Positions 38,855 through 40,074 of a stretch of 40,074 bases of DNA are shown piece after piece. A program made the translations under genes and the position numbers. Below the pieces are notes generated by a model. The model had not been told where the DNA came from, searched no databases, and saw only the letters and a list, made by a program, of their open reading frames with translations. This DNA comes from Cupriavidus numazuensis (GTDB lineage: Bacteria > Pseudomonadota > Gammaproteobacteria > Burkholderiales > Burkholderiaceae). The first letter of the stretch is position 1, and each line of letters opens with the position of its first letter. Location: contig NZ_CAJPVI010000068.1 in the NCBI RefSeq assembly GCF_905397435.1, positions 1-40,074 of the forward strand. Reading direction: 5' to 3'.

Positions 38855-39766
38855 TTATGCTGAGAACTTATCGACCAGGAAATCGACGAATGCGCGGACC
38901 CGGCGTGTGACGTAGCGTGCGGAAGGGTAGAGCAGCACGAAAGGCCGGGTACTGCCGCCAAATTCTTGCAGCACTTCCACGAGCGTGCCGTCTCGCAAAT
39001 CCTGTTCCACAACAAAACGGTACGTCTGGAACAGGCCTGCGCCGGCACGCACCAATGTCGCGCCACCGAGAATATCTTCCGAGGCTGCGTAAGAGCCGGC
39101 CGTCACGATATCCGTGTCCTCGTTGTTGACCTGGAACGTCCATGGGATCCTGCGGCCGCTGCTGGGGCGCTCGAACTGAATGCACTCATGCCTGGGCAGG
39201 TCGTCCGGCGACGCTGGCTTGCCGGCGCGCCGCAGATATTCGGGCGTCGCCACGACCACCAGCTCCGCATCTTCCAGTTTGCGTGCGATCAGATTCGAAT
39301 CGTCCGGTGCGCGCCCGCGCACGGAGAGGTCGTAGGTGTCATCGGCAAAGTCCACGTTGCGGTTGCTGATGTGCACGTCGATTTCGACTTCAGGGTACAG
39401 CGACCGAAATTCAGGCAATACAGGCAGCACGCGATAGTGTGCATAAGGCGTTGGCAGGCTGATGCGAAGCCGTCCTGCCGGCGCGGTTTGCTGGCCGCTG
39501 ATCTGCCGTTCCGCGTCGACCAACTGCGCCAATGCGGCACGGCTTTGTTCGAAATAGACCCGTCCTTCATCGGTCAAGCGAATCTGACGAGTGGTTCGCA
39601 CGAACAGGCGCGCGCCGAGGCGTTCTTCCAGCCTTTGCACGGTGCGGCTGACCGCCGCCGGCGTCACGCTCGCGGCCACCGCGGCGGCGGTGAAGCTTCC
39701 GAGTTCGGCGGCAAGGCAGAACAGCTCGATGCTGCCTAGTTGGAGGTCATCGAATTGCCGTTTCAT
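38855..39766 (-). CDS. LysR-family regulator
   Basis: 303 residues. The helix-turn-helix is GSFTAAAVAASVTPAAVSRTVQRLEERLGARLFVRTTRQIRLTDEG. The effector domain has GRLRISLPTPYAHYRVLPVLPEFRSLYPEVEIDVHISNRNVDFADDTYDLSVRG, the CrgA-like subgroup. It is convergent with the metallo-hydrolase gene (32-bp gap). Its usual divergent target would be to the right, but the window ends 308 bp upstream of its start. Confidence 0.92.
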   Translation of the reverse strand: MKRQFDDLQLGSIELFCLAAELGSFTAAAVAASVTPAAVSRTVQRLEERLGARLFVRTTRQIRLTDEGRVYFEQSRAALAQLVDAERQISGQQTAPAGRLRISLPTPYAHYRVLPVLPEFRSLYPEVEIDVHISNRNVDFADDTYDLSVRGRAPDDSNLIARKLEDAELVVVATPEYLRRAGKPASPDDLPRHECIQFERPSSGRRIPWTFQVNNEDTDIVTAGSYAASEDILGGATLVRAGAGLFQTYRFVVEQDLRDGTLVEVLQEFGGSTRPFVLLYPSARYVTRRVRAFVDFLVDKFSA

Positions 39767-40074
39767 TTTCTGGTTTCTGTCGAAGGCGGGCCGGTGGTTT
39801 GTAGAGGCATGTACTGCATCCGTAATTCTCGACTGGATGTGCGTGTCACCGCAAAGGGAACACTGGGTGCAGCAGCAGTTTAGTATCGGGCGGTGAAGCT
39901 TCAGGCGGGCAATGGAACTTTGCCAAAACCGGACATTTACAACTTTGCCGCTACATGCTTTGACCGCATTCTTGGCACCTGTGGCCTGGTGTTGCGCTGG
40001 GCTTTTCCCGCCTTGTTGTATTTCAGCGGGAAGGCGGCCCGAGTTTTCGACAGGCCCCCACTTTTTTTGGCTGG
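39767..40074. other. Right-end stretch without a supported gene
   Basis: 308 bp upstream of the LysR start, holding no convincing coding sequence. A dyad TTCCCGC (40005-40011) / GCGGGAA (40026-40032) is present without an adjoining T-run. The promoter of the LysR gene should lie just after 39766. Confidence 0.5.

Overview
The window looks like chromosome or megaplasmid DNA of a Burkholderiaceae betaproteobacterium close to Cupriavidus/Ralstonia. This rests on the high GC content with strong third-position bias, three Bug-type (tripartite tricarboxylate transporter) solute receptors, five LysR regulators, a Gram-negative trimeric porin of the Burkholderiales type, and several small LysR-controlled catabolic operons. 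It is an accessory metabolic region. I see no rRNA, tRNA, CRISPR array, complete insertion sequence or phage gene. The species is inferred from gene style only.

Layout. 1-303: start of a GG-leader peptide gene running off the left edge, with its regulatory region. 329-4958: minus-strand operon of acyl-CoA dehydrogenase, nitronate monooxygenase-like protein, Bug receptor and family III CoA-transferase, with a divergent LysR gene (5080-6039). 6076-8127: a lone Bug receptor and a double-GNAT acetyltransferase. 8171-10428: two operons (three and two genes) of the same 86-residue GG-leader peptides. 10484-15446: DUF1801 protein, an overlapping desaturase/PhnD-like pair, an ankyrin protein and a hybrid PAS histidine kinase. 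15597-20512: a Bug/ModA-like receptor pair with divergent LysR, then a second LysR divergent from a serine/threonine dehydratase-like enzyme.

20630-30563 looks like a complete carnitine utilisation locus. It holds a BCCT transporter, a CntA-type Rieske oxygenase, an aldehyde dehydrogenase, a CntB-type reductase and a porin. Next to them are a D-malate dehydrogenase and a LysR gene translationally coupled to an unusual Cro/CI-PAS-PAS regulator. L-carnitine cleavage would give trimethylamine and (R)-malic semialdehyde, then D-malate, then pyruvate. 30639-36996: an MFS exporter, then a sugar-acid type cluster (enolase-superfamily dehydratase, MFS transporter, ketopantoate-reductase-like enzyme, FCD-type GntR). 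37407-39766: a periplasmic cupin, a secreted AHL-lactonase-like metallo-hydrolase of lower GC, and a LysR gene.

The most novel-looking item is the peptide family. Six paralogues (one partial) begin with a double-glycine leader. They lie in three operons, each preceded by an identical sigma-54 type -24/-12 element. Two of the three also have an IHF-like site, and inverted repeats lie further upstream at the enhancer position. Within operons the genes repeat with a 308-bp period. The first gene of every operon carries one leader subtype and the downstream genes another. No exporter, immunity gene or sigma-54 activator is visible in the window.
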